Part shown: piece by piece, positions 35,819 through 44,253 of the stretch
How positions within the stretch are numbered: the first letter of the stretch is position 1
Layout: each line of letters opens with the position of its first letter
Source: Ensifer adhaerens
GTDB lineage: Bacteria; Pseudomonadota; Alphaproteobacteria; Rhizobiales; Rhizobiaceae
Reading direction: 5' to 3'
DNA length: 64,000 bases
Assembly: GCF_020035535.1 (NCBI RefSeq)
Contig: NZ_CP083349.1
Coordinates: forward strand, 1,178,001 to 1,242,000
The notes under the pieces: model-generated
Database searches by the model: none
What the model was told of the DNA's origin: nothing
Seen by the model: only the letters and a program-made list of their open reading frames with translations
Made by a program: the position numbers and the translations under genes

Positions 35819-37137
35819 GTTTGCAAGATCATGAAAGCTGGGGTCGGCTCGACAATCGCGCGCGGCCGGCCATTTCGCCTGACGACTATGAAGATCGCCT
35901 CGGCAGCCTGGAGGCCGAAGGCTACTTGCCCTTCGGCAACGGCCGCAGCTACGGCGACAGTTGCCACAACGATCGGGGCACGCTGATCGAAAGTCGCAGG
36001 CACGGCCGCATACTGGCGTTCGATCCCGGCACCGGCATGATGACTTGCGAGGCTGGCGTGACTTTGCGCGAGGTGCTCGAACGCGCGATCGAACATCGCT
36101 TCTTTCTGCCGGTCACCCCGGGCACCGCCTTTGTGACAGTTGGCGGCGCACTTGCCAACGACGTGCACGGCAAGAACCACCATGCACGCGGCACCTTCGG
36201 CAATCACGTGACAGGTTTCACGCTCCTGCGCTCGAACGGCGAGCGGTTGATCTGTTCGCCTGGCGAAAACGCCGAACTCTATGCCGCCACCATTGGTGGC
36301 ATGGGCCTGACCGGGCTTATCCTGGCCGTGGATATCAGGCTGATGAAGGTGCCGTCGCCGCATGTGCAACAACATGCGATCCGCTTTGATAATCTCGACC
36401 GATACTTCGCCCTCGTCGATCGCGTCGATGAGGAACACGAATATTCCGTTGCCTGGATCGACCAACTCGCAACCGGAGCCCGCACGGGCCGGGGCGTGCT
36501 GTTGGCCGGCGATCACGCCGATGGTTCCTGCGAGCTGCCCGATATCCCCAAGGGATTGAAGCTTTCGGTGCCCTTCGCGCCGCCCTTCAATCTTCTGAAC
36601 CGGACAACGCTCAAGGTTTTCAACGAATATTACTTCCGCAAGGAGAAGCCCGGTGAAACCGTGACCACGGTTCCCTGGACTTCCTATTTCTATCCGCTGG
36701 ACGCGATCGGCGCCTGGAACCGGCTTTACGGTCCACGCGGGCTTTACCAACATCAAAGCGTCTATCCCGCCGAGCGCGCGCCGGAGATCACCGCGCAACT
36801 CATGGAGACGGCCCGCAAGGCCGGTCACGCATCGTTTCTCACGGTTCTGAAGCGGTTCGGCGACATCGGTTCGCGCGGCGTCCTGTCCTTCCCGCGGCCC
36901 GGTTTTACTTTGACATTGGACTTCGCCAATCAAGGTGAATGGACAGTAAAGCTCCTGGATGCGCTCGATCGCATCGTGGTGGAGGCAGGCGGTGCGATCA
37001 ATCCGTACAAGGACGCGCGCATGAGCCCGCAAGTCTTTGAAAAATCTTTTCCTTCCTGGAAGAAAATCGAGGCGTTGCGCGATCCTGCACTCGTTTCGAA
37101 CTTCTGGAAGCGCACGGCTCTGGCCTTGCCAGAATGA
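35815..37137 (+). CDS. FAD-binding oxidase, DprE1-like (polyprenylphosphoryl-ribose 2-oxidase)
   Basis: 440 residues. FAD-binding PCMH-type domain with FGNGRSYGDSCHN, ILAFDPGTGMMTCEAGVTLRE and HGKNHHARGTFGNHV; substrate domain with VLKRFGD...GVLSFPRPGFTLTLDF and PYKDARM. These align with mycobacterial DprE1, including the catalytic Lys (Lys399 here, Lys418 there); the Cys387 attacked by benzothiazinones is Thr367. DprE1 oxidises C2 of decaprenylphosphoryl-ribose as the first half of epimerisation to arabinose. Coupled by a 4-base overlap to the prenyltransferase. Assignment by motif, not by experiment. Confidence 0.87.
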   Translation: MSLQDHESWGRLDNRARPAISPDDYEDRLGSLEAEGYLPFGNGRSYGDSCHNDRGTLIESRRHGRILAFDPGTGMMTCEAGVTLREVLERAIEHRFFLPVTPGTAFVTVGGALANDVHGKNHHARGTFGNHVTGFTLLRSNGERLICSPGENAELYAATIGGMGLTGLILAVDIRLMKVPSPHVQQHAIRFDNLDRYFALVDRVDEEHEYSVAWIDQLATGARTGRGVLLAGDHADGSCELPDIPKGLKLSVPFAPPFNLLNRTTLKVFNEYYFRKEKPGETVTTVPWTSYFYPLDAIGAWNRLYGPRGLYQHQSVYPAERAPEITAQLMETARKAGHASFLTVLKRFGDIGSRGVLSFPRPGFTLTLDFANQGEWTVKLLDALDRIVVEAGGAINPYKDARMSPQVFEKSFPSWKKIEALRDPALVSNFWKRTALALPE

Positions 37138-37230
37138 GAATGCAGACAATTTTATTCAAATAAACTTTCAAACTTCACGGAAAATCCGTCTCTTGCCCGT
37201 AAGTACATTTGCGGGACTGGGAGTAAAACA

Positions 37231-37674
37231 ATGAAATATATTCCATTCATTCTCTTTACGGTTTTTACCAATGCTGCCGCTCAGCTCATGCTGAAGCAGG
37301 GCATGATGACACTCGGACCGATTTCGATGACCGCCGAAACGGCAATCGTGCGTCTGTTCCAGATCGTCTTCAACCCATGGGTCTTTGCCGGCCTTGTGAC
37401 CTTCGTCATTTCGATGGCGTCGCATCTCTATGTGCTGTCGAAGGTCGAGCTTTCCTTTGCCTATCCGTTCCTGAGCCTCGCTTACGTTGCCGTCGCTGTC
37501 TTTGCCTACTTCGTTTTCCGCGAAGACCTCAATGCCTGGCGCATCGCCGGCATCGCGCTGATCTGCGCGGGAACCGTTCTTATCGCCCAGTCGGGCATCT
37601 CATCCCATGCCGATGACAGGCCGGCTGAGGCCGCTGCCGGGGTGAGCACCGCAGAATTCGGGAGCAAGTCATGA
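37231..37674 (+). CDS. Four-helix SMR/ArnE-like transporter (probable lipid-sugar flippase)
   Basis: 147 residues with four membrane segments and a soluble C-terminal tail. The opening IPFILFTVFTNAAAQLMLKQGM, with N..AQL..K.G, and the LSFAYPFLSLAYVAVAVFAYFVFREDL pair resemble ArnE/ArnF and other EamA/SMR-type half transporters; the SMR Glu of drug pumps is absent. ArnEF flip undecaprenyl-phosphate-aminoarabinose. In this cluster it would flip the lipid-linked pentose. A 93-base AT-rich gap precedes it; the next gene overlaps its stop by 4 bases. Confidence 0.78.
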   Translation: MKYIPFILFTVFTNAAAQLMLKQGMMTLGPISMTAETAIVRLFQIVFNPWVFAGLVTFVISMASHLYVLSKVELSFAYPFLSLAYVAVAVFAYFVFREDLNAWRIAGIALICAGTVLIAQSGISSHADDRPAEAAAGVSTAEFGSKS

Positions 37675-38681
37675 AACACATCATCTTTGGTGGCGACGGC
37701 TTCGTGGGCCGTCACCTGGCGGAGCGTCTCGTCAAGGACGGCGAAGACGTGGTGATCGCCGATATCGTCAAGTCCGACCTGCCGCATTACGGCCGCGCCC
37801 GCTTCGTCCATTGCGACGTCACCGATCTGGAATCTGTTCAGAAGGTCGGCATCGGTCCCGATGACATGGTCTACAACATGGCGGCGAAGATGCTGTCGCC
37901 GCTGCAGATCCGTTCGAAGCGCTGGCAATTCTTCTGGCCCGTCAACTATTACGGCGCCGAGAACATCATGAAGGCCATGGACGCAGCCCGCGCATCGCGT
38001 CTGGTGCAGTTCACGACCGACATGATCTACGGCCACACGGTGCAGTCGCCGCAGACCGAAGACCACCCGGCAAAGCCTCTCGGCGAATACGGCAAGTCGA
38101 AATGGGCGACCGAACAACTGGCCGTGCAGTGGCGCAAACAGGGCATGAGCATCTCGATCTTCCGCCCGCGCCTGATCATTGGCCCCGGTCGTCTCGGCAT
38201 TCTCGAGAAACTGTTCAAGCTGATCGACATGAACCTGCCGGTGCCGATGATCGGCTGGGGCAAGGTGCCCTACCAGTTCATTTCGGTGTTCGATTGTGCG
38301 GAAGCCGCGCGCCTTGCCTGGAAGGGCGGCGTGCCGAACGAAGCCTACAATCTCGGTTCCGACAATCCGCCTTCCGTGCGTGATCTGCTCGGCAACCTGA
38401 TCAAGCATGCCGGCTCGAAATCCTTCCTGCTGCCCACGCCCGCCTTCGCCGTCAAACAGACGCTGGCCTTCTTCGACTTGATCAACAAGCCGATCATGGA
38501 TCCGGAGCAGTATCTGATCGCTGACGAAATGTGCGTGCGTGAAACCGGCAAGCTGAAGCGTGAGCTCGGATGGCGCGCGGAATACAACGACGGCGACATG
38601 CTGATCGCCGCCTATGACGAATATCGGGCCAAGAAGATGGGCGCCGCAGCTCCTGCAGCTGTCGCCGTGCCGGCCGAATGA
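37671..38681 (+). CDS. NAD-dependent epimerase/dehydratase (extended SDR)
   Basis: 336 residues. Rossmann motif FGGDGFVGRHLAERL at the N-terminus, QFTTDMIYGHT (Thr in the Ser/Thr position) and Tyr140-x-x-x-Lys144 in EYGKSKWATEQ: a complete extended-SDR site. The second half (RPRLIIGPGRLGILEKLFKL; YQFISVFDCAEAARLAW) resembles nucleotide- or lipid-sugar epimerases and reductases. Mycobacterial DprE2, the partner of DprE1, is a classical SDR of another subgroup, so this could replace it or act on a different carbon. Overlaps its upstream neighbour (ATGA). Confidence 0.85.
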   Translation: MKHIIFGGDGFVGRHLAERLVKDGEDVVIADIVKSDLPHYGRARFVHCDVTDLESVQKVGIGPDDMVYNMAAKMLSPLQIRSKRWQFFWPVNYYGAENIMKAMDAARASRLVQFTTDMIYGHTVQSPQTEDHPAKPLGEYGKSKWATEQLAVQWRKQGMSISIFRPRLIIGPGRLGILEKLFKLIDMNLPVPMIGWGKVPYQFISVFDCAEAARLAWKGGVPNEAYNLGSDNPPSVRDLLGNLIKHAGSKSFLLPTPAFAVKQTLAFFDLINKPIMDPEQYLIADEMCVRETGKLKRELGWRAEYNDGDMLIAAYDEYRAKKMGAAAPAAVAVPAE

Positions 38682-38692
38682 GGGGAGACACC

Positions 38693-40144
38693 ATGCTGGA
38701 CAGACCGAACCGTATCGCCGTTGCCGCCCCTTCGCTAGATGGCGGCGTTGCAAGGCCGGAACTGATCACCGTCGAACAGGCCAAGGCCATGTCGATCGGC
38801 GACATCACGACGGCTTTCAAGGAGCACCTGAACCCCGGCCAACTCCACTTCATGAAGCTTCTCGGCTTCCACAAGGTGAAGATCGAGAGCGCCGAGGGTA
38901 TGTTCTACACCGACCAGAACGGTCGCCAGATCCTCGATTTCTTCGGCGGCTTCGGCTCGCTCGCCTTTGGCCACAACCATCCGCGCATTCTTGATGCACG
39001 GCTGAAATTCCAGGACGAAAAGCGCCACGAGATCGCCATCGCCTTCATGTCGCAATACGCGGCGGCGCTCGCCAAGAACATCGCCGCCTGCTCGCCCGGC
39101 GACCTCGACATGGTCTTCCTCGGCTCGTCCGGTTCGGAAGCGATGGAGGCTGCGGTCAAGCTTGCCGAGCGTGCCGCCGGCCCGAAGCGGCCGAAGGTCG
39201 TCTATGCCGAGAATTCATTCCACGGCAAGACCAAGGGCGTGCTCGCCATCACCGACGGCCAGCTTTACCGCGCCGACTTCAAGGTGGCAGACAACACGGT
39301 GCGCGTGCCCTTCGCCGATATCGACGCGGTGGAGAACGCCTTTAAATCCGACCCGGAAATCGGCGTCATCGTCTTGGAAACCATCCAGGGCGGCGGCGGC
39401 ATCATCCAGGCGCCGGCCGAATACTGGCACAAGCTGCGCGCGCTCTGCGACAAGTACGGCGTGCTTTGGGTCGCCGACGAAGTGCAGTGCGGTTTCGGCC
39501 GCTCCGGCCGCTTCTATGCCTTCGAGCACTACGGCGTTGTGCCTGACGTCACCGCGCTCGCCAAGTCGCTCGGTGCTGGCAAGGCGGCCGTCGGAGCGAT
39601 GATCGCGCGCCGCGAAGTCTACATGAAGGCCTATGGCACGCCGAAGACCGCGATGATCCACGCGATGGCGACGTTTGGCGGCATGGGCGAGGCCTGCGTG
39701 ACGGCGATCGAAGGTATCAACGTGCTCTACGACGAGCACCTGATCGACCGCGCCGCTGACAGTGGCGATTACCTGCTCGAGCGTCTGCAGGCGCTGAAGG
39801 ACAAGTACCCGAAGATCATCAAGGACGTGCGCGGCAAGGGCTTGATGGTTGGTCTGGAGTTCCAGGACTTCAGCCAGACGTTGCCGATGGTCCTGCGTCC
39901 TGTTGTCTCGATGCTCGACGACAAGCTCAAGGGCTCGCTGTCCGGCTTCATCGGCGCGTTGCTTTTGCGCGACTACGACGTGCTGGTCGCCTTCACCGAA
40001 TACAATCGCAACGTTATCCGGCTTGAGCCGCCGCTGATCTGCGAGCGCGCCCATGTCGACCAGTTCATCGCTGCCCTAGACGGCCTGCTCGGCCGCGGCA
40101 TCGTGCGGATCGTCAAGGATTTCGTCGGAAGCCAGATCGGCTGA
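38693..40144 (+). CDS. Class III PLP-dependent aminotransferase
   Basis: 483 residues from the ATG at 38693, with AGGGGAG seven bases before; a start at 38678 overlapping the previous stop is possible but less supported. Class III features: GRQILDFFGGFGSLAFGHNHP, GSSGSEAMEAAVKLAE, VLWVADEVQCGFGRSG and the PLP lysine in ALAKSLGAG (Lys291). Such enzymes transfer amino groups to aldehydes or ketones, often at chain ends (ornithine type). Its position after sugar-lipid genes suggests amination of a keto or aldehyde group on the lipid-linked product, but a free acceptor cannot be excluded. Confidence 0.85.
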   Translation: MLDRPNRIAVAAPSLDGGVARPELITVEQAKAMSIGDITTAFKEHLNPGQLHFMKLLGFHKVKIESAEGMFYTDQNGRQILDFFGGFGSLAFGHNHPRILDARLKFQDEKRHEIAIAFMSQYAAALAKNIAACSPGDLDMVFLGSSGSEAMEAAVKLAERAAGPKRPKVVYAENSFHGKTKGVLAITDGQLYRADFKVADNTVRVPFADIDAVENAFKSDPEIGVIVLETIQGGGGIIQAPAEYWHKLRALCDKYGVLWVADEVQCGFGRSGRFYAFEHYGVVPDVTALAKSLGAGKAAVGAMIARREVYMKAYGTPKTAMIHAMATFGGMGEACVTAIEGINVLYDEHLIDRAADSGDYLLERLQALKDKYPKIIKDVRGKGLMVGLEFQDFSQTLPMVLRPVVSMLDDKLKGSLSGFIGALLLRDYDVLVAFTEYNRNVIRLEPPLICERAHVDQFIAALDGLLGRGIVRIVKDFVGSQIG

Positions 40145-40180
40145 GCAACGAGCCTGTCGTCTTGCAAGGGGCAGGGGCGC

Positions 40181-40780
40181 CTAGTGCCTCTGCCCTTTGA
40201 TGTTCATGTCAAATTCGACGACATTGGAGTAGATCGGCGTGCCGACATCCATGCCGTAGGGTGAGCGGTGGATGTTGCCGCGGATGTTGAAAGCAATCGA
40301 ACCGCGATTCCAGTCAAGCAGCGTCACCGAAAAACGTTCCTTTCGCGAAGTGCCGCGTGCCGTCAACGTTCCCTCGACCGCGGCCGTATCCGGGCCGGTC
40401 TGTTTCACATTCGTCGACCGGAAGGTGACGGTGCTGAAGTTCGCGGTGTCGAAGACGGCGCTCGACTTCAGGAAATCCTCGATCCGTTTCTCTCCCGTTT
40501 TTACGCTTTCCGGATAGAGCGTGAACTCGACCGTCGAGTGGTCGATATCGTTGCGGTCAATACGGAAGTTGCCGGAAAATTTGCCGAAGTCGCCGACGAT
40601 CCCTCCACCGCCTGCTTGTGCCACCGTAAAGTGGATGCGGGAAGCGGACGTAATGCCATAGTTGCCGGCGGCATCCGCAAGGTCGGGTGCGGCGCCCACA
40701 GCGAGCGATGGGCTGACGGACATGGCCGCAAGCAGGGCGAGTGCAAGTGCTCTGGGTGATGGTTGCAGGCGCGGTGTCAT
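40181..40780 (-). CDS. YceI family periplasmic protein
   Basis: 199 residues with an N-terminal signal peptide (SPRALALALLAAMSVSPSLAVGA). The mature part is a YceI lipocalin-like barrel: SASRIHFTVAQAGGGGIVGDFGKFSGNF, DFLKSSAVFDTANFSTVTFRST and the C-terminal VEFDMNIKG. YceI proteins bind polyisoprenoids such as ubiquinone in the periplasm. The start overlaps the end of the cytochrome b561 gene by 4 bases, a common pairing in proteobacteria that suggests quinone redox work together. Confidence 0.93.
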   Translation of the reverse strand: MTPRLQPSPRALALALLAAMSVSPSLAVGAAPDLADAAGNYGITSASRIHFTVAQAGGGGIVGDFGKFSGNFRIDRNDIDHSTVEFTLYPESVKTGEKRIEDFLKSSAVFDTANFSTVTFRSTNVKQTGPDTAAVEGTLTARGTSRKERFSVTLLDWNRGSIAFNIRGNIHRSPYGMDVGTPIYSNVVEFDMNIKGQRH

Positions 40781-41397
40781 GGTTTCTTCCTTCCAGCGAT
40801 GACCGGATCGGCGCTCGCCGCTTGGGAGCGTTTATGGCGGCGCGAACCGGCTGGCAGCATGCGGACGAGGACGTCGTCCCGCCGCGCAAAGTGGTGGTAG
40901 AGCGCGGCCAATACGTGAAGCGTGACGAAGGCGAGGAGCAGATAGGCGAGCGTCATATGGACGAGCGTCCAGAAGTCCTCGGCCTGTGCCGATTTCGCCA
41001 TCGGCAGATGTGGTATGACGAACCAGTCGAAATAGAAGCTTGGGATGTTCAGCGTCGAGGTCGATGCGACCCCCCAGCCGGCAAGCGGGACAGCGAGCGC
41101 GAGCCCCATGAGCACGATATGGGTGAGGCTGCCGGCGCGCTGTTCGAGTGCGCTTAGACCTTCTGGCGGTTTCGGACGAAGCTCAACCATGTGCCAGAGC
41201 ACGCGGACGGCCGCGAGGCCAAGCGCGGTGAAGCCCAGCGATTTGTGCCATTGGTACAGCGAAAACTGAAGCGCCGGATCGATCGGTAGCCGGCGCATGA
41301 TGACGCCGAGGGCAAGCAAGCTAAGGATGATCGCCGCAATCGTCCAATGAAGAACGATGGTGACCCAGCCAAACCCGGCCTTGTCATTGCGCAACAT
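40777..41397 (-). CDS. Cytochrome b561-type membrane protein
   Basis: 206 residues from the ATG at 41397 with GGAGA upstream. Four membrane segments with His residues for two b hemes: VLHWTIAAII, SLYQWHKSLGF, LTHIVLMG and LHVLAALYHHF. This is the bacterial CybB family that passes electrons between quinol and periplasmic acceptors. Coupled by overlap to the YceI gene. The C-terminus is a basic tail of about 25 residues. Confidence 0.93.
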   Translation of the reverse strand: MLRNDKAGFGWVTIVLHWTIAAIILSLLALGVIMRRLPIDPALQFSLYQWHKSLGFTALGLAAVRVLWHMVELRPKPPEGLSALEQRAGSLTHIVLMGLALAVPLAGWGVASTSTLNIPSFYFDWFVIPHLPMAKSAQAEDFWTLVHMTLAYLLLAFVTLHVLAALYHHFARRDDVLVRMLPAGSRRHKRSQAASADPVIAGRKKP

Positions 41398-41589
41398 GAT
41401 CGTCTCCGTGGTCGCCAGCCCGGTGGCTACAACTCGGTCACGGCGGTGAGACCCATGAGCCCATGCTTTTATTCGCCGATAATACCGTAAAATTGCACTG
41501 CGATCTTGTTGATGTCGGCAAGCTGTGGTCCACTTGCGGTGGAAGGGGACACGGAGGGGTTGTTCCCGGGAGCAGTTGGGCTGGCGTAC

Positions 41590-42069
41590 ATGACGAAGAA
41601 AAAAACGACACCAATGAGTCCGCACGAGCGGGAGGCTTATGAGCAGGCTCGCACGGGTATCCGCCTTGGAACCGAAGGCAAATATGGCGAGGCGATCGAT
41701 GCCTGGCGTCTGGCATCCGACACGTCCGATGCCCACCTCGCGTTCACGGACATGTATTACTGGATCAAGAGCGGTTACGGCGCGGCGCTTTGCGATGCCG
41801 GGCAGTATCGGGAGAGTATTGCCGTCTCGCTCATGTCTCGAGAGTGGACGCTGGAGCGGCGCCAACCGCTCTCGTCGCTATCGATCGCGCGCTCGTATCT
41901 CGCGCTTGGCGAAGGCGAGGCGGCCGCCCCTTATCTCCGCGAGGTTCACGGCTTGATCGGCGATGCCATCTTCGAACAATTCGACGAAGATCTTGAGGCG
42001 GACGTCCACGCGGCGATCGCCGGCCTGGAAAACGGCGGAACGCGGCCTTCCGCCGACCGACCGAAGTGA
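41590..42069 (+). CDS. Small TPR-like protein
   Basis: 159 residues from the ATG at 41590. Residues about 10-120 show a repeating helical pattern (EAYEQARTGIRLGTEGKYGEAIDAWRLA ... GAALCDAGQYRESIAVSLMSREWTLERRQP ... ARSYLALGEGEAAAPYLREV), consistent with three tetratricopeptide-like hairpins. No signal or membrane segment. TPR proteins bind partners; none is evident. It is divergent from the cytochrome b561 gene. Confidence 0.7.
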   Translation: MTKKKTTPMSPHEREAYEQARTGIRLGTEGKYGEAIDAWRLASDTSDAHLAFTDMYYWIKSGYGAALCDAGQYRESIAVSLMSREWTLERRQPLSSLSIARSYLALGEGEAAAPYLREVHGLIGDAIFEQFDEDLEADVHAAIAGLENGGTRPSADRPK

Positions 42070-42261
42070 CGTTGGGTTCCGAGGCCAGGGCCAGGACCAA
42101 CCGCAAACCGGAATATAACGGCGCTCGCGATCGCGAACGGTCAGGCGTTTTCTCGCCATGATTTCATTTTAGGTGCCGATTGCCCCTTTGGCGGGTGATT
42201 CGAAGTCGACCGTTCTGGTTCCGGCTCTTTTTTACATTTTGATTTTTCTTAGGAGTTTCCA

Positions 42262-42747
42262 ATGAGTGAAACCGTATTGCCGTCTGATGCCGAAATTACC
42301 CTTCGGCGCATTTCAGCCCTGACCGTCTGCGACGTTTGCGAGCTCAGCGAAACGCTGAGCGACGAGCAACGCAACATGGTGGCGGACAACGGTACCTCGA
42401 TCGCCGAGGCGCATTTTTCCGAGAACGCCTGGTTCCGCGCGATCTACGCGGAGGAAACGCTCGTCGGCTTCATCATGCTACACGAAGGATCCGACTGGGA
42501 CGACGGTATCGATTGCCCCGGTGTCTACCTCTGGCGGTTCATGATCGCCCGCCCGTTCCAGGGCAAGGGGTTTGGCAAGCAGGCGATCGCCCTTGTCGTG
42601 CGCGACCTGAAAGCGCGTGGTCTTCACGAACTCTACACGAGTTACGGACAGGGCCCCGGCAGTCCCGAAGGATTTTATCGTGGCCTCGGCTTCGTGCCGA
42701 CGGGCGAGCACTATGACGACGAGCTTGAGGCCGTACTGAAATTTTAA
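42262..42747 (+). CDS. GNAT family N-acetyltransferase (SpeG-like)
   Basis: 161 residues from an ATG preceded by AGGAG. Acetyl-CoA site in VYLWRFMIARPFQGKGFGKQAIALV (Q/R-G-x-G-K/F-G), and GFYRGLGFVPTGEHYDDELEAVLKF at the end, a layout found in diamine/spermidine and YjdJ-type acetyltransferases. The N-terminal ITLRRISALTVCDVCEL is the usual beta1-helix1 element. A polyamine acceptor is possible but not demonstrable. Confidence 0.87.
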   Translation: MSETVLPSDAEITLRRISALTVCDVCELSETLSDEQRNMVADNGTSIAEAHFSENAWFRAIYAEETLVGFIMLHEGSDWDDGIDCPGVYLWRFMIARPFQGKGFGKQAIALVVRDLKARGLHELYTSYGQGPGSPEGFYRGLGFVPTGEHYDDELEAVLKF

Positions 42748-42807
42748 GACAGTGCAGACATGGGCGCCGGCTTCATGTCTGCCGACACGATGTTCATGAG
42801 TATGATT

Positions 42808-44130
42808 ATGAGTAATGATCTACACGAGGCCAACCGCCTCTCCTGGAATGCTGCGACGGTTGCACACAACAGCCACAAGGGCGATCAGGCAGCCTTCTTT
42901 CGCGCCGGTGGCTCGACGCTCTATCCGGAAGAAATCGGGCTGCTCGGCGATATGACCGGGCTGGACCTCCTGCATCTTCAATGCAACTCCGGCCAGGACA
43001 GCCTGAGCCTTGCGCGTCTCGGCGCCAGGGTCACCGGCGTCGATATCTCGGACGAAGCGATCGCCTTTGCAACCCGGCTCTCCGAGGAAAGCGGGATAGC
43101 GGCCAGCTTCGAGCGCGCCGACCTGTTCCAGTGGTTCGACGGCGCTCGGGCGAACGGGCGTCGGTTCGACCGGGTCTTTGCGTCCTACGGCACCATCTGC
43201 TGGCTTTCGGATCTCGGCATCTGGGCGCGGGGCATAACCGACGTGCTGAGGCCGGGCGGTCGTTTCGCCTTCATCGAGTTCCATCCGTTCGCGATGGTTT
43301 TCGACCCGAGTTGGCAGCCGCACTATGACTATGCGCCGAAGGAACCGGTCGCAGAGGCTGGCGTCGGCGACTATGTCGCGGATTCCGGCGCTGGTCTTGC
43401 CGCTGCCGGCTATCAGCAGGGTGTGGTGGGCTTCACCAATCCCCATCCATCCTTCGAGTTCAACTGGGGGATTGCGGATGTTATCCAGGCGCTCATCGAT
43501 GCCGGGCTCAGGATCGAGCGCTTGACGGAGTATCCCTACTCCAACGGCTGGGTCGGCTTCGAAGGCATGCGTGATCTCGGTGGCCGACGCATGGCGCCGC
43601 CTGCGACCATGCCAAGCCTGCCCTTGATGTATGCGATTGCGGCGTCGAAGCCAGGCCCGGAGACAGGAGGCAGGGCAGCGGCGGGCACCACGCCCATGAC
43701 CATTCGGCCCTGGCGCCCGGAGGAGGGCGACCGGCTGCTCGCAATCTGGCTCGCCGCTTCGCGCATCGGTCATCCGTTTCTCGGAGAAGCCCGCCTTGTC
43801 GAGCAACAGCAGGTGGTGCGGGACACCTATTTGCCGATGGCCGACAACTGGGTCGCCGAGATCGACGGCAAGGTCGTGGGCTTCATCGGGCTGATCGAGA
43901 GCTTCATCGGCGGGCTGTTCGTCGATCCAGATATCCGCGGTTCGGGCATAGGTCGCGCCCTTGTCGAGGATGCGGCGTCCCGCCTCGGGCAGCTCGAAGT
44001 CAGCGTCTATGCGGACAATCAAGCTGCCGTCGACTTCTACCATCGCCGCGGTTTCGTCGAAACCACGCGCAAGGAGACTGACGACGAAGGATTGCCGTTT
44101 GCGGTGATCGACATGGTGCGCAACGCCTGA
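42808..44130 (+). CDS. Methyltransferase-GNAT acetyltransferase fusion
   Basis: About 440 residues; several Met codons (42760-42808) precede the first conserved residues, and 42808 (MSNDLHEANRLSWNAAT) is my choice. Residues about 1-285 are a class I SAM-dependent methyltransferase (LDLLHLQCNSGQDSLSLARLGARVTGVDIS; FAFIEFHPF). After a Gly/Ala-rich linker (KPGPETGGRAAAGTT) residues about 300-440 are a YjaB-like GNAT acetyltransferase (MTIRPWRPEEGDRLLAIWLAA; GGLFVDPDIRGSGIGRALVEDAA). The two domains usually exist as separate proteins. An ATG within the linker (MTIRPW) might also give a separate product. Substrates unknown. Confidence 0.82.
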   Translation: MSNDLHEANRLSWNAATVAHNSHKGDQAAFFRAGGSTLYPEEIGLLGDMTGLDLLHLQCNSGQDSLSLARLGARVTGVDISDEAIAFATRLSEESGIAASFERADLFQWFDGARANGRRFDRVFASYGTICWLSDLGIWARGITDVLRPGGRFAFIEFHPFAMVFDPSWQPHYDYAPKEPVAEAGVGDYVADSGAGLAAAGYQQGVVGFTNPHPSFEFNWGIADVIQALIDAGLRIERLTEYPYSNGWVGFEGMRDLGGRRMAPPATMPSLPLMYAIAASKPGPETGGRAAAGTTPMTIRPWRPEEGDRLLAIWLAASRIGHPFLGEARLVEQQQVVRDTYLPMADNWVAEIDGKVVGFIGLIESFIGGLFVDPDIRGSGIGRALVEDAASRLGQLEVSVYADNQAAVDFYHRRGFVETTRKETDDEGLPFAVIDMVRNA

Positions 44131-44253
44131 CAATTGCTCGCAGCGGGGCAGGGCAACTTGTCCCGCTGCCAGGGAATAATCACCGGCAGCGCTTTTATTT
44201 GCCGGCCGCATTTGCTAGGCCGCTTCCGGAGAAAAGTATCCGGAGGAAATTGC

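Noticed and set aside
44141..44168. CAGCGGG...CCCGCTG inverted repeat before tpiA
   Set aside because: Only seven pairs with a large loop and no T-run; may be chance in GC-rich DNA.
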